Shown: piece after piece, positions 25,091 through 34,729 of the stretch | How positions within the stretch are numbered: position 1 is the first letter of the stretch | Layout: every line of letters starts with the position of its first letter | NCBI RefSeq assembly: GCF_007971225.1 | Contig: NZ_CP042435.1 | Location: 1,739,501 to 1,803,500 of the forward strand | Length of the DNA: 64,000 nucleotides | Direction of reading: 5' to 3' | Source: Panacibacter ginsenosidivorans | Lineage (GTDB): Bacteria; Bacteroidota; Bacteroidia; Chitinophagales; Chitinophagaceae | Position numbers and translations under genes: made by a program | Notes under the pieces: generated by a model | What the model was told of the DNA's origin: nothing | The model's input: the letters and a program-made list of their open reading frames with translations, nothing else | Database searches by the model: none

Positions 25091-26347
25091 ATGAAAGAAA
25101 CCAGCAATACAATTATTGTTATAGATAGCAAGGCTGCCGCAGAAAGGTTGAAAGATGTTGTTATTAAAACACCACTGCAATACAATCAAAATCTATCCCG
25201 TAAATACAATGCAAATATTTATTTAAAAAGAGAAGATCAGCAGATCGTACGCTCCTATAAACTACGTGGTGCTTATAATATGATCAGTACTTTAGTTCAG
25301 GAGCAATTATACAGAGGCGTTGTTTGTGCAAGTGCAGGTAATCATGCACAAGGTTTTGCATATAGCTGTAGAAAAATGAATATAAAAGGAGTTGTATTCA
25401 TGCCTGTAATAACCCCAAAACAAAAGATTACACAAACAAAAATGTTTGGTGAAGAGAATATAGAGATAAAACTTATCGGCGATACCTTTGACGATTGTGC
25501 AATTGCTGCAAAAAAATATACAGAAGAAAATGGTATGACTTTCATTCCTCCTTTTGATGATTATAAGATCATTGAAGGTCAGGGAACTGTTGCAGTTGAA
25601 ATTCTTGAAGAATTACAAGACATAGACTATGTATTCGTTCCGGTTGGTGGTGGCGGTTTAAGTGCGGGTGTGGGAACTTATTTCAAAATACACTCGCTAC
25701 AAACAAAACTTATAGGTCTTGAACCGGAAGGAGCACCAAGTATGCTTGCCGCATTCAAAGCTGGTCATCCTGTTACCCTTGATGAAATAGACCGCTTTGT
25801 AGATGGTGCTGCAGTAAAGCGTGCCGGGGATTTAACTTACAATATTTGTAAAGATGTATTAGACGACATGCATCTTGTGCCCGAAGGAAAAATTTGTACT
25901 GCCATTCTTCAACTATATAATCAGGATGCAATTGTTGCAGAACCTGCAGGAGCTATGTCCATCGCTGCTTTAGATGATTATGCCTGGAAAATAAAAGGCA
26001 AAACAGTTGTGTGTATTGTCAGCGGTGGCAACAATGATATTGATCGCATGCCGGAAATAAAAGAGCGCTCTTTACAGTATGAAGGATTGAAACACTATTT
26101 CCTGATACGCTTTGCACAACGGCCCGGTGCACTAAAAGAATTTGTAAATAATGTACTTGGTGCTACAGATGATATAACCCGTTTTGAATTTATGCAAAAG
26201 ACAAACAAAGAAAGCGGACCTGCATTAGTTGGAATAGAATTGCGATCAAGACACGATTATGAAGAGCTGATGAATAAAATGCAGCAATATAATATTGATT
26301 ATACCGAACTGAATAAAGATGATACACTCTTTAGTTATCTCGTGTAA
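25091..26347 (+). CDS. ilvA: Threonine deaminase with C-terminal ACT-like domain
   Basis: Deaminates threonine to 2-oxobutyrate, the entry step to isoleucine. The PLP fold is clear: KTPLQYNQNLSRKYNANIYLKREDQQIVRSYKLRGAYNMIS with the Schiff-base Lys in SYKLRGA, then VCASAGNHAQGFAYSC, FVPVGGGGLSAGVGTYFK and CIVSGGNNDIDR. Residues about 340-418 form a single ACT-like domain (KHYFLIRFAQRPGALKEFV) where isoleucine may bind. The 418-residue length matches the TIGR02079-type short enzyme. It lies outside the terminated ilvE-ilvC unit. Confidence 0.94.
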   Translation: MKETSNTIIVIDSKAAAERLKDVVIKTPLQYNQNLSRKYNANIYLKREDQQIVRSYKLRGAYNMISTLVQEQLYRGVVCASAGNHAQGFAYSCRKMNIKGVVFMPVITPKQKITQTKMFGEENIEIKLIGDTFDDCAIAAKKYTEENGMTFIPPFDDYKIIEGQGTVAVEILEELQDIDYVFVPVGGGGLSAGVGTYFKIHSLQTKLIGLEPEGAPSMLAAFKAGHPVTLDEIDRFVDGAAVKRAGDLTYNICKDVLDDMHLVPEGKICTAILQLYNQDAIVAEPAGAMSIAALDDYAWKIKGKTVVCIVSGGNNDIDRMPEIKERSLQYEGLKHYFLIRFAQRPGALKEFVNNVLGATDDITRFEFMQKTNKESGPALVGIELRSRHDYEELMNKMQQYNIDYTELNKDDTLFSYLV

Positions 26348-26483
26348 TTTATAAAGCATTTTTACCTGTTAAAAACATCATAAGTTCTACAGGCTTTACA
26401 ACATAATCAACCGCATAGAGATTAAAACCCTGCACTGTCTTATAGCGCTGGCTGTTCGTGAAATGCTGCGCTAAGATTTTTTA

Positions 26484-26540
26484 GTACAAGTGTGCGACGC
26501 AAGAGACGATGATGGCAGCATTACAGGCCGGCAAAAAAAA
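26484..26540 (-). repeat. Interspersed repeat, single arm, type C, reverse
   Basis: Begins GTACAAGTGTGCGACGCAAG and ends near GGCCGGCAAAAAAAAT, between ilvA and the convergent DUF2752 gene. The rest of 26348-26483 shows nothing recognisable. Confidence 0.88.
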
Positions 26541-26546
26541 TAGCTT

Positions 26547-26963
26547 TTACAAAGGAGCCAATAATGTAAATGGATAAAAAGGAATATTTCTTACAACCGC
26601 AAAAACTAAAACAATTATCAATACAATTTTAGCGGCTAAAGAAGTGTAGAATATTTTTTGCAGTTTTTTCCGGGAATTGAACTTATTGTAAAAGAAAACA
26701 AAGAGTGCGTATAGTAAAAAAGGCAGGAATATAACAGCCAACAAATTATCGTGCATGGCAGTAAGAACATCGCCGTGCAATAACGCCACCATTGCTCTTT
26801 GCGAACCACAACCGGGACAATGCAAACCGGTAGTAAGGTAAAAAATGCATTTAGGAAAATATTGCTGGTAAGCTGGATATACAAAAAAATACAGCAGCGA
26901 TAAAGCCACCGCTGCTGCGATAACAAGACTTACATAATTTGATATTACTCTTACAATATACAT
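26547..26963 (-). CDS. DUF2752 membrane protein
   Basis: The start MYIVRVISNYV is preferred because the upstream frame runs back into the end of the neighbouring gene. The 138-residue protein has three hydrophobic segments and the DUF2752 signature HCPGCGSQRAMVALLHGD, with a C-P-x-C-G motif at the edge of the second segment that could bind a metal or form a disulfide. Function is unknown in the family. The CD225-type gene lies 2 bases upstream, a pairing often seen in this phylum. Confidence 0.85.
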   Translation of the reverse strand: MYIVRVISNYVSLVIAAAVALSLLYFFVYPAYQQYFPKCIFYLTTGLHCPGCGSQRAMVALLHGDVLTAMHDNLLAVIFLPFLLYALFVFFYNKFNSRKKLQKIFYTSLAAKIVLIIVLVFAVVRNIPFYPFTLLAPL

Positions 26964-26965
26964 TT

Positions 26966-27277
26966 TTACATATCGTGCCTTATGCCAAGAAATGCCATGC
27001 CACCCCAAAACATTACCCACAAGATTGACAATATCGCCTGTACGATGCCGATGATGAAAGCAACTTTAGTCCATTTTGCAGCTTCTTTTGAAGCTTGCTC
27101 TGCGCCGGCATAATCACCTGCCGCAAATTTAGAATTTACCTGGGAAGCGAAGACTATACCTGCAATGCCAAAGGGTAAGCAACAAAAAATAGTTACGAGA
27201 ATAGATTCCACAAGCCAGTTCTTTGGAGGATTTACAGGTTGCTGCTGATAGTACGGTTGCTGTGAAAAATTTTCCAT
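26966..27277 (-). CDS. CD225/dispanin-family small membrane protein
   Basis: The start MENFSQQPYYQQQP at 27277 is chosen over an upstream one because the Pro/Gln/Tyr-rich head is typical of the family. Residues 18-103 carry NWLVESILVTIFCCLPFGIAGIVFASQVNSKFAAGDYAGAEQAS, the CD225 core with its membrane loop and CC pair, then a second membrane segment. Members sit in membranes and have been linked to membrane fluidity and fusion in eukaryotes; bacterial roles are unknown. Cotranscribed with the DUF2752 gene. Confidence 0.88.
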   Translation of the reverse strand: MENFSQQPYYQQQPVNPPKNWLVESILVTIFCCLPFGIAGIVFASQVNSKFAAGDYAGAEQASKEAAKWTKVAFIIGIVQAILSILWVMFWGGMAFLGIRHDM

Positions 27278-27332
27278 AGTAGTTTGTTTTGGGTTTAAAT
27301 AACAGGGTAATATAAAAGTTTTTTTCAACAAC

Positions 27333-27369
27333 AAAAAAATGCCACAAAAAAAATTCGTGGCATTTTTTT
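27333..27369 (-). terminator. Intrinsic terminator after proS
   Basis: A perfect 13-bp stem, AAAAAAATGCCAC (27333-27345) with GTGGCATTTTTTT (27357-27369), has T-runs on both strands. It lies 16 bases after the leftward proS stop. Confidence 0.85.
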
Positions 27370-27385
27370 ATTTCATACCTGCGAA

Positions 27386-28861
27386 TTAATACGCCCTCGC
27401 AAATAAAACTCTTTGGGTTGATGCATTACCTGTAAGGATACATTTGCCATCTTCCATTTTATTCTCCAAAGGAATACAACGTATGGTTGCTTTGGTAAGC
27501 TCCTTTATCTTTTCTTCTGTTGCTGCAGTACCATCCCAATGCGCTGCAACAAAACCGCCTTTCTCATCAAGCAGTTTTACAAACTCATCCCAGTTGTCTG
27601 CATTTGTTATATGAGCCTGCTGATAAGCCTTTGCTTTGTCATAAATGTTTTGCTGAATATCTTCCAGCAATTTATTTACATGTGCAGCAATTCCATTCAA
27701 TGAGACCGTTTGCTTTTCTTTTGTATCTCTTCTTGCAACTTCAACAACATTATTCTCTAAATCTCTTGCACCAATGGCAATACGCACAGGAACACCTTTC
27801 TTCTCATATTCTGCAAATTTCCAGCCCGGTCTTGCATTGTCTGAATTATCATACTTAACAGATATGCCCAGGCCTTTCAATTCTTTTACTATTGGAGCAA
27901 CTTTTTCAGAGATCATGGACAATTGTTCTTCCCCTTTAAAGATTGGAACAATCACTACCTGCAACGGAGCAATTCTTGGTGGTAGTACCAAACCTTCATC
28001 ATCACTATGCGCCATAACGAGTGCACCGATCAGACGGGTACTTACACCCCAGCTTGTAGCCCATACATAATCAAGTTTGTTTTCTTTATCACTGAATTTT
28101 ACATCGAACGCCTTAGCAAAATTCTGACCTAAAAAATGCGATGTACCAGCCTGTAATGCTTTTCCATCCTGCATCAATGCTTCTATACAATAGGTATCTT
28201 CTGCACCCGCAAAACGTTCGCTTTCTGTTTTTACTCCTTTCACTACAGGTAATGCCATATATTCTTCTGCAAACGTTGCATAGATATTCAGCATTTGAAT
28301 TGTCTCATCAACCGCTTCCTGTTTGGTAGCGTGTGCCGTATGACCTTCCTGCCACAGAAATTCTGCTGTGCGTAAGAATAATCTCGTGCGCATTTCCCAA
28401 CGCACCACATTTGCCCATTGATTAATGAGCAGTGGGAGATCACGATAACTTTGAATCCATGTTTTATATGTATTCCAGATAATGGTTTCAGAAGTTGGGC
28501 GAACAATTAATTCTTCTTCCAGCTTTGCATCAGGATCTACCACTACTCCTCCGCCATCAGGATCGTTCTTTAAACGATAATGTGTAACCACGGCACATTC
28601 TTTTGCAAAACCTTCTACATGCGCAGCTTCTTTGCTTAAAAAACTTTTTGGTATAAATAATGGAAAGTATGCATTCACATGTCCGGTATCTTTAAACATT
28701 CTGTCGAGCGTATCACGCATTTTTTCCCACAGTGCAAAACCATGCGGTTTTATAACCATGCAACCACGTACAGCACTGTAATCTGCAAGGTCTGATTTTA
28801 AAACAACATCGTTGTACCATTGCGAGTAATCCTGCGCTCTTGTTGTAATTTCTTTTGCCAT
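27386..28861 (-). CDS. proS: Prolyl-tRNA synthetase, short (archaeal/eukaryotic-like) type
   Basis: Charges tRNA-Pro with proline. The 491-residue class II enzyme has motif 2 and neighbours in [33 protein letters not shown] and the [16 protein letters not shown] segment, motif 3 region in [31 protein letters not shown], and an anticodon-binding domain with [13 protein letters not shown]. It lacks the inserted editing domain of the roughly 570-residue bacterial type and ends with the extra C-terminal domain of the archaeal-like type (FARAY at the terminus). Single-gene unit. Confidence 0.95.
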   Translation of the reverse strand: MAKEITTRAQDYSQWYNDVVLKSDLADYSAVRGCMVIKPHGFALWEKMRDTLDRMFKDTGHVNAYFPLFIPKSFLSKEAAHVEGFAKECAVVTHYRLKNDPDGGGVVVDPDAKLEEELIVRPTSETIIWNTYKTWIQSYRDLPLLINQWANVVRWEMRTRLFLRTAEFLWQEGHTAHATKQEAVDETIQMLNIYATFAEEYMALPVVKGVKTESERFAGAEDTYCIEALMQDGKALQAGTSHFLGQNFAKAFDVKFSDKENKLDYVWATSWGVSTRLIGALVMAHSDDEGLVLPPRIAPLQVVIVPIFKGEEQLSMISEKVAPIVKELKGLGISVKYDNSDNARPGWKFAEYEKKGVPVRIAIGARDLENNVVEVARRDTKEKQTVSLNGIAAHVNKLLEDIQQNIYDKAKAYQQAHITNADNWDEFVKLLDEKGGFVAAHWDGTAATEEKIKELTKATIRCIPLENKMEDGKCILTGNASTQRVLFARAY

Positions 28862-29197
28862 TATCTTCCTTTATGATTGTTTAAAGTTTAATTTTTATGT
28901 GACTGGCGTCAAATCCGTTATTCATCGCCTGTTGTGTCACTCACTTGTACATTCTTAATATCTGTCGACAGCCGACCGAAGAAAAAAGCGTACAAGTGTG
29001 CGACGCAACTAAAGCGTTATGCTTTTTCTTCAGCCGGGCAACAAAACTACTTCTAATCCACAACAAACACCTGTTCGTTTTTAGTGTAACCTTAACATTG
29101 CAAAGCCAACATCATAAACAAACAAGCGTAATTTTAATAGAGGAAAAAGCGCGGCAAAAGTAATAACTTCACCTATTATTTCTATAAAACCTGTTAT
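28862..29197. other. Gene-free gap between divergent proS and a lipoprotein gene
   Basis: The 336-base divergent gap contains one short pair of the interspersed repeat (28891-29046) and otherwise only AT-rich sequence in which promoters for both sides must lie. No tRNA-like, T-box-like or other RNA structure was recognised. Confidence 0.6.
28891..29046. repeat. Interspersed repeat, short pair (T left, C right)
   Basis: Left arm 28891-28950 ends GTTGTGTCACTCACTTGTAC; right arm 28990-29046 begins GTACAAGTGTGCGACGCAAC and ends near AGCCGGGCAACAAAACT. The spacer is 39 bases. Arm types are in the opposite order to most pairs. Confidence 0.9.
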
Positions 29198-29854
29198 ATG
29201 AAAAGTTTTATACTCCTAGGTATAGCTGTTGTACTGCTCTTAAGTGGTTGTGCTGCTTATAAAGCCAGCCGTACGCCCGATGATGTATATTATTCTCCGG
29301 CAAAGACAGCAGTGGATCGTGTTGACGAAGACAGGTATGAAGATTATTCTTCTAACAGTGATGACAATTACCTGCGCATGAAAGTGCGTAACCGCTACCA
29401 GTGGAACGGTATAGATGATTATAGTTACTGGAATGACAGTCGTTATGATTTTGGCTATAGTTGTTTCCCTTCCCGTGAGGTGATGATAAACCCTTATTAT
29501 GGTGTAAGCGTTTGGAACCCTTATTATCTAAGACCATGGGGTGCCTGGTATAACCCGGTCTATACTGTTGTTTATTATAAAACGCCAAAAGCCTATTACG
29601 GAAATACTTCTAAAAGCAATCTTTCTGCATACAGAAATACCAACTATTACAATCCAAACAGGCAAAGCTTTGGCAGCTTGTTAAAAAGTGCATTTAGTAC
29701 CAACAATTATAACAACAGCAATAACAATTTTAACAGCACTAACCCGACCAGATCATTTAGTACAGGTACTACGCCAAGCGGTAGTGCAGGTGGGCGCAGT
29801 GGCGGCTTTAACAGCAGCGGAAGCAGTTCATCAAGCCCAAGACCTCCAAGATAA
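29198..29854 (+). CDS. Lipoprotein with Tyr/Asn-rich body and Ser/Gly-rich tail
   Basis: MKSFILLGIAVVLLLSGCAAYKAS is a lipoprotein signal with the lipobox Cys in LSGC. The mature 200 residues are low-complexity: Tyr- and Asp-rich (DRYEDYSSNSDDNYLRM), Trp/Tyr/Pro-rich (WNPYYLRPWGAWYNPVY), then Asn-rich and finally Ser/Gly/Pro-rich. Such proteins are common surface or periplasmic lipoproteins in this family of bacteria, with no known activity. The FadL-like gene starts 83 bases downstream on the same strand and may be cotranscribed. Confidence 0.8.
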   Translation: MKSFILLGIAVVLLLSGCAAYKASRTPDDVYYSPAKTAVDRVDEDRYEDYSSNSDDNYLRMKVRNRYQWNGIDDYSYWNDSRYDFGYSCFPSREVMINPYYGVSVWNPYYLRPWGAWYNPVYTVVYYKTPKAYYGNTSKSNLSAYRNTNYYNPNRQSFGSLLKSAFSTNNYNNSNNNFNSTNPTRSFSTGTTPSGSAGGRSGGFNSSGSSSSSPRPPR

Positions 29855-29937
29855 CACTCAAATTTTGAGATTCAATAAATCAACAGAGAACATCCGTTTG
29901 TGGTGTTACAGATAATGCTGTATCATAACCCGACAAC

Positions 29938-31476
29938 ATGAAAAAAATTTCTTTTCTTCTTTTAGTTACTATTTGTTTGTCGAAAATAATAGTTGCCCAG
30001 CAACCTGATGATGCATTACGTTTTGGCTGGTTTACGCCAAATGGTACTGCAAGAAATATTGCCATTGGCGGGGCAATGGCTTCGTTGGGTGGTGATATAT
30101 CAACCAATCATATTAATCCTGCGGGCCTTGGCCTGTTTAAAACAAGAGAGTTTGTATTTTCTCCGGGTATTAATCTCAACAATAACAAGATCAATTTTCT
30201 CGACAGTCAAAGCAAGGAAACAAGAAATGCATTTGCCTATGGCACAAGCGGCGTTATTTTTGGTATGCCCAGCCGTTATAAAGGAGCTATTGTAAGTACG
30301 GCTTTTTCTATTTCACTAACACAACTGGCCACTTACAATAATCACACACATTATAAGGGATATAACAACTACAGCTCTTATTCAGAAAAATACCTCGAAG
30401 AATTGGTAAGAGATGGCGCAAATGATTATGCCGCTGCAAGCAATTACATTTTTGGATCCTCACTCGCGTACAGAACCTATCTTGTAGATACTGTAAATAC
30501 AAACGGACAACTTACCGGTTTTAAAAGCCTGGTACCTATTGCAAGCGGCGTTGCTCAGGAGAGAGATGAAGACACAAAAGGTGGTCTTCACGAAGTTTCC
30601 CTGTCTTTTGCAAGTAATGTGCAGGACAGGTTATACCTTGGCATTAGCCTGAATGTTCCTATAATGTATTACACACGGGACCTTAGTTTTAGTGAAACCG
30701 ATATAAGCGGTAACACCAACAATAATTTTTCTTTCTTTAATTACAAAGAACATTATGAAACAAGCGGGGCAGGTGTAAATGCAAAACTTGGTCTTATTTA
30801 TAAAAGCAGTAACAGTTTCAGGCTGGGCTTTGCTTTTCACACACCTTCTATAATGGTACTTACCGATAAGATAAGATCAGAAATGACCACTAACACAGAA
30901 GCATATGCAGGCGAACGAAAAGTTACCAGCGATGAATTAAACAGTGGTAATGCCGGCGAAGTAAGTTACCAGGTTACTACACCTTACCGTGCTATCGGCA
31001 GCATTAGTTTTGTACTGAACCCTGTAGAAGAAACAAAAAAGCAAAGAGGTTTTATAACTGCAGATCTTGAATATGTAAATTATCGTGGTGTGCGTTATTC
31101 TGTTTCATCAGATAATTCCGGCGACCAGTCAGGTATTGATTATTATAAAGCGCTTAATGATGTGATAAAAGATTATTATAAGGGAAACATCAATGTGCGC
31201 GTGGGTGGAGAATTAAAATTTGATCCGTGGGCTATAAGACTTGGTGGCGCTTATTATGGCAGCCCTTACGCAGACAAAACGCTAAAAGCTAACCGTATCA
31301 TGGCTTCCGGTGGTATAGGCTATCGCAACCGTGGCTTCTTTATTGATCTTACACTATCAGAAACCCTTAATAAAGATGTGAACTTTCCATACCGTTTAAA
31401 TGATAAAGCAAACGTTTTTGCAGAAACGAAAAACAATCGTGCAAATATTCTTGCCACTATTGGCTTTAAATTTTAA
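29938..31476 (+). CDS. OmpP1/FadL-like outer membrane protein
   Basis: A 512-residue exported protein: MKKISFLLLVTICLSKIIVAQQ is a signal peptide. The mature start ALRFGWFTPNGTARNIAIGGAMASLGGDISTNHINPAGLG is the typical N-terminal hatch region of FadL-type barrels in Bacteroidetes (NPAGL motif). The rest is alternating strands with aromatic girdles, e.g. YLGISLNVPIMYYTRDL and FRLGFAFHTPS, and it ends in a Phe (ATIGFKF), the usual sorting signal for barrels. Such proteins pass hydrophobic molecules across the outer membrane. The ligand is unknown. Confidence 0.85.
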   Translation: MKKISFLLLVTICLSKIIVAQQPDDALRFGWFTPNGTARNIAIGGAMASLGGDISTNHINPAGLGLFKTREFVFSPGINLNNNKINFLDSQSKETRNAFAYGTSGVIFGMPSRYKGAIVSTAFSISLTQLATYNNHTHYKGYNNYSSYSEKYLEELVRDGANDYAAASNYIFGSSLAYRTYLVDTVNTNGQLTGFKSLVPIASGVAQERDEDTKGGLHEVSLSFASNVQDRLYLGISLNVPIMYYTRDLSFSETDISGNTNNNFSFFNYKEHYETSGAGVNAKLGLIYKSSNSFRLGFAFHTPSIMVLTDKIRSEMTTNTEAYAGERKVTSDELNSGNAGEVSYQVTTPYRAIGSISFVLNPVEETKKQRGFITADLEYVNYRGVRYSVSSDNSGDQSGIDYYKALNDVIKDYYKGNINVRVGGELKFDPWAIRLGGAYYGSPYADKTLKANRIMASGGIGYRNRGFFIDLTLSETLNKDVNFPYRLNDKANVFAETKNNRANILATIGFKF

Positions 31477-31479
31477 AAA

Positions 31480-31539
31480 TATTTTGAGCCGGGCTTTTGT
31501 ATTCCATAGTGTATCACCTGTTGCGTCGCACGCTTGTAC
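31480..31539 (+). repeat. Interspersed repeat, single arm, type C, forward
   Basis: Begins 3 bases after the FadL-like stop with TATTTTGAGCCGGGC and ends GTTGCGTCGCACGCTTGTAC. With the reverse arm at 33322 it encloses the SDR and TIM-barrel genes. Confidence 0.9.
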
Positions 31540-31557
31540 TTTTAAATCATTTTGCAA

Positions 31558-32325
31558 CTAATACGGCGATGGGCTAACACTCGTCCAGCCACCATCAATT
31601 ACCAAACTTTGACCCGTGATATGTTTTGCATTATCCGACACCATGAATAAGGCGGCATCAGCAATATCTTTTGTTGTAGCGGGTTTGCCAAGCGGTGTAA
31701 TACGCTTCCATGTTGCTTCATAATCTTTATCATGCAACGTCCTTTCTGTAAGTGTTGCGCCCGGTGCAATTGCATTTACAGTTATACTGTAAGGAGATAA
31801 TTCTATCACTAGATTCTTTGCCAGCATTTCCAGGCCTGCTTTTGTAATGGCATAAGCTGCTAAATTTTTATGCGCCTGATGACCTACAACAGAACTCATA
31901 AATAATATACTTCCTCCTGTTTGTTGCGTCTTCATTTGCCTGGCTGCCGCTTGTGCCAGGAAGAAACTGCCACCAAGATTTAACTGCATTACTTTGTAAA
32001 AAGAGTCAGGTGTGTATTCAAAAAAGTCGGCAAAGAGCGTAATGCCAGCATTGGCTATAACAATATCCAGCTTACCAAATTCATTTATGGCAGTATCTAC
32101 CATTTGCTGTATAAATTTCACATCACCGGCATCGCCATGCAGGGCAATGCAATTGCCCGTTTCTGTCTTTATTTTTACCGCAGCTTCAGCAGTTAATGCT
32201 TCATCTATATCATTCAATAATACAGATGCGCCCTGGAATGCAAGTTGCCTGCATATCTCAAAACCTATCCCCTGGCCTGCGCCGGTAACTATGGCAACCT
32301 TTCCTCTAAATAATGTTGAAGGCAT
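31558..32325 (-). CDS. SDR-family oxidoreductase
   Basis: A classical short-chain dehydrogenase of 255 residues. Seen: the cofactor site VAIVTGAGQGIGFEICRQLA, the acidic residue DIDEAL after the second strand (suggests NAD preference), NAGITLF, the catalytic Ser in ILFMSSVVGHQ and the Tyr/Lys pair AAYAITKAGLEML, then VNAIAPGATLTERT and the C-terminal ITGQSLVIDGGWTSVS. It oxidises or reduces an alcohol/ketone; sugar or hydroxyacid substrates are likely from the neighbouring TIM-barrel enzyme, which lies 32 bases upstream on the same strand. Specific substrate unknown. Confidence 0.9.
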   Translation of the reverse strand: MPSTLFRGKVAIVTGAGQGIGFEICRQLAFQGASVLLNDIDEALTAEAAVKIKTETGNCIALHGDAGDVKFIQQMVDTAINEFGKLDIVIANAGITLFADFFEYTPDSFYKVMQLNLGGSFFLAQAAARQMKTQQTGGSILFMSSVVGHQAHKNLAAYAITKAGLEMLAKNLVIELSPYSITVNAIAPGATLTERTLHDKDYEATWKRITPLGKPATTKDIADAALFMVSDNAKHITGQSLVIDGGWTSVSPSPY

Positions 32326-32357
32326 AATTGAGTTTTATGTAAAGCAATCGTGTTAAT

Positions 32358-33275
32358 TTATTTCCCAAAATGTTGTTGCATGGCCTTGCTGTAATCTGCA
32401 AAAGCAAGTTCCGGCGCCTCAATTTCCGGGTGCCACAATTTCTCCCATTCAAAACTGTAGTAACCTTTATATCCACCTTTATGCAACAAATCTATTGCCT
32501 CGAAGATGGGTACTTCACCTTTACCCAGGAATTTATAATTTATTTTACCATCAACAGTAAGGCTGTCTTTAATATGTGTATGATGGATATATTTTTTTAA
32601 TTGCGGGTATACATTTGAAGGAGACTCTTTTGTTGCATTCCACATATTCGCAACATCCCAAACAAGACCAACATGTTTACCTGCAGCAGGGGTAATAACC
32701 TTTACAATATCTTCCGTTTTTGTAAGATCACCATGCGTTTCCATAAGTACAGTTACATTACTGTTCTTTGCATAATCACCAAGTGTAAGTAGTCCTTGTG
32801 TTATCAATTCCAGGGTTTCATTTTTATCCTGTTCTTTAGGTAAATTGTTTGGAAAAACCCTTACGTAAGGACAACCCAATTCATTAGCGAGATCAATGAA
32901 TTTTTTTCCATCGTCAAGATTTTTTTGTCTTTCTTTCTCTTCTTTATAATGCATGGTTGCAGATGAGCCAAGACAAACAAAAGCAAGCCCTTTATCTTTT
33001 AGTTTTTGTTTTGATGCGGCAATATTTTCTTTAGTACTAAACTCATTGCATTTGGTAAGATCCAACTCTTTCCTAATGCCGCGTATTTCAATGCCATTAT
33101 AATTATTGGCAGCCGCAAAATTTATTATCTCATCAAAACTCCAGTCCGGACAGCCCAATGTAGAAAAAGAAAGTAATGGCGTTTGCTTTTTAAAGCTCAT
33201 CAAAGGGCCTGCAAATGCAGCGCCGGCAATACTTGCAGCGGTTCCTATAAATTTCCTTCTTGAATATGGTCTCAT
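32358..33275 (-). CDS. Exported sugar phosphate isomerase/epimerase-type TIM barrel
   Basis: The N-terminus MRPYSRRKFIGTAASIAGAAFAGP has a twin-arginine signal (SRRKFIG), so the folded protein is exported by Tat, probably with its metal already bound. The body matches the xylose-isomerase-like/AP-endonuclease-2 barrel: FSTLGCPDWSFDEIINFAAANNYNGIEIRG, VLMETHGDL, GLVWDVANMW, HHTHIKDS and YYSFEWEKLWHPEI, which supply metal-binding Glu, Asp and His. Members isomerise or epimerise sugars and polyols. Probably cotranscribed with the SDR gene downstream. Confidence 0.9.
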   Translation of the reverse strand: MRPYSRRKFIGTAASIAGAAFAGPLMSFKKQTPLLSFSTLGCPDWSFDEIINFAAANNYNGIEIRGIRKELDLTKCNEFSTKENIAASKQKLKDKGLAFVCLGSSATMHYKEEKERQKNLDDGKKFIDLANELGCPYVRVFPNNLPKEQDKNETLELITQGLLTLGDYAKNSNVTVLMETHGDLTKTEDIVKVITPAAGKHVGLVWDVANMWNATKESPSNVYPQLKKYIHHTHIKDSLTVDGKINYKFLGKGEVPIFEAIDLLHKGGYKGYYSFEWEKLWHPEIEAPELAFADYSKAMQQHFGK

Positions 33276-33321
33276 GGCAAATTATTTGGTGGTTATTTCA
33301 TTGCTGCATAAAGATAAGGAT

Positions 33322-33380
33322 GTACAAGAGTGCGACGCAACGAAAGTTTAATAGTTATTCTACAATCCGGTTCATAAAAA
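33322..33380 (-). repeat. Interspersed repeat, single arm, type C, reverse
   Basis: Begins GTACAAGAGTGCGACGCAAC and ends ATCCGGTTCATAAAAA. It is one of the best preserved arms and lies in the divergent gap between the TIM-barrel and amylase genes. Confidence 0.92.
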
Positions 33381-33457
33381 CTTTAAAGAATTAAACTTAT
33401 TATCATTTAAAACTATTGATTCTTTATCTTGTAAGGCAATAAAATTATTTGTTGAGT

Positions 33458-34729
33458 ATGGCAGACTTATTTAACCGCGTGGATTGGATGTATGGCAGCA
33501 ATATTTATGAAGTGAACATAAGACAGTATACACCTGAAGGAACTTTTGCGGCATTTGCAAAACACTTACCAAGATTACAGGATATGGGTGTGAAAATTTT
33601 ATGGTTAATGCCGGTAACACCAATTAGTTTGGAAAAAAGACAAGGCACACTGGGCAGTTATTATGCATGCAGCAGTTATACTGCTATCAATCGTGAATAT
33701 GGCACGCTTGATGATTTTAAAAATCTTGTGCATGCAGCACATAATGCAGGCATGAAATTGATTATTGATTGGGTGGCAAATCATACGGGATGGGATCATC
33801 ATTGGACAAAAGAGCATCCTGAATGGTATTTGCATGATGAGCTTGGAAGATTCTACGATCCTAATGGATGGGAAGATGTAATTGATCTTGATTACAAAAA
33901 TAATGACATGCGCAATGCTTTAATTGATGCAATGCGTTATTGGGTTACTGAATGTGATATTGATGGTTTTCGCTGCGATATGGCGCATCTTGTGCCGCTT
34001 GATTTTTGGGTTGATGCAAGATTGCAATGCGATGCACTGAAACAATTGTTCTGGCTTGCAGAATGCGATGTAATGGAGTATCACAAAGTGTTTGATGTTA
34101 CTTATGCATGGGAGTGGATGCGCATTACAGAAGAGATAGTGAAGAAAAGTTTACCGCTGCAAACAAAAAGAGATGTGCTGCTTAAATATTCTCAATACCC
34201 AAAAGGCGCCAACAAATTATTTTTCACCTCAAATCATGATGAGAATAGCTGGAACGGTACAGAGTATGAAAAGTATGGTGCTGCGGCTAAAGCAATGGCT
34301 GTGTTTACCGTTACATGGCCGGGAACTCCTTTGGTCTATAGCGGGCAGGAATTGCCCAATCATAAACGTTTAAAATTTTTCGAAAAAGATTGTATAGAAT
34401 GGCAACCCAAAATTTTACTGCATGATTTTTATAAAAAATTATTTCATCTCTTGTATGTAAATGCTGCTTTACACAATCATGCTCAATTGTTCACTTTACA
34501 AACAGGTGTTGATGACAAAGTACTTGCTTATTTGCTTGTTAACAATGAATCAAAAGTATTTGTAATACTCAATCTTTCTCCCAATGATAAAGTGATATGT
34601 AATATAAAACATGATCTTCTTTTTGGAGATTATTACAATCTTTTTTCCGGCATACAACATACCATAAACAATACAGAAAAATTTGAATTGCAGGCATGGG
34701 AGTATATGGTGTATGCCACAACTATTTAA
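33458..34729 (+). CDS. GH13 alpha-amylase-family glycosidase
   Basis: The ATG at 33458 (MADLFNRVDWMYGSNIYEVNIRQ) is preferred over two upstream TTG codons. No signal peptide is visible, so it acts in the cytoplasm. The four GH13 regions are present: LIIDWVANHTG, GFRCDMAHLVP (nucleophile Asp), FWLAECDVMEYH (acid/base Glu) and FTSNHDENSW (transition-state Asp). The 423-residue length and a short C-terminal strand domain fit a small maltodextrin-degrading enzyme. Likely acts on imported or storage alpha-glucans. rpiA follows after a repeat arm. Confidence 0.92.
   Translation: MADLFNRVDWMYGSNIYEVNIRQYTPEGTFAAFAKHLPRLQDMGVKILWLMPVTPISLEKRQGTLGSYYACSSYTAINREYGTLDDFKNLVHAAHNAGMKLIIDWVANHTGWDHHWTKEHPEWYLHDELGRFYDPNGWEDVIDLDYKNNDMRNALIDAMRYWVTECDIDGFRCDMAHLVPLDFWVDARLQCDALKQLFWLAECDVMEYHKVFDVTYAWEWMRITEEIVKKSLPLQTKRDVLLKYSQYPKGANKLFFTSNHDENSWNGTEYEKYGAAAKAMAVFTVTWPGTPLVYSGQELPNHKRLKFFEKDCIEWQPKILLHDFYKKLFHLLYVNAALHNHAQLFTLQTGVDDKVLAYLLVNNESKVFVILNLSPNDKVICNIKHDLLFGDYYNLFSGIQHTINNTEKFELQAWEYMVYATTI

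Noticed and set aside
28862-29197. T-box or other RNA control element before proS
   Set aside because: No T-box sequence or specifier loop is seen, T-boxes are not expected in Bacteroidota, and the gap is filled by the repeat pair.
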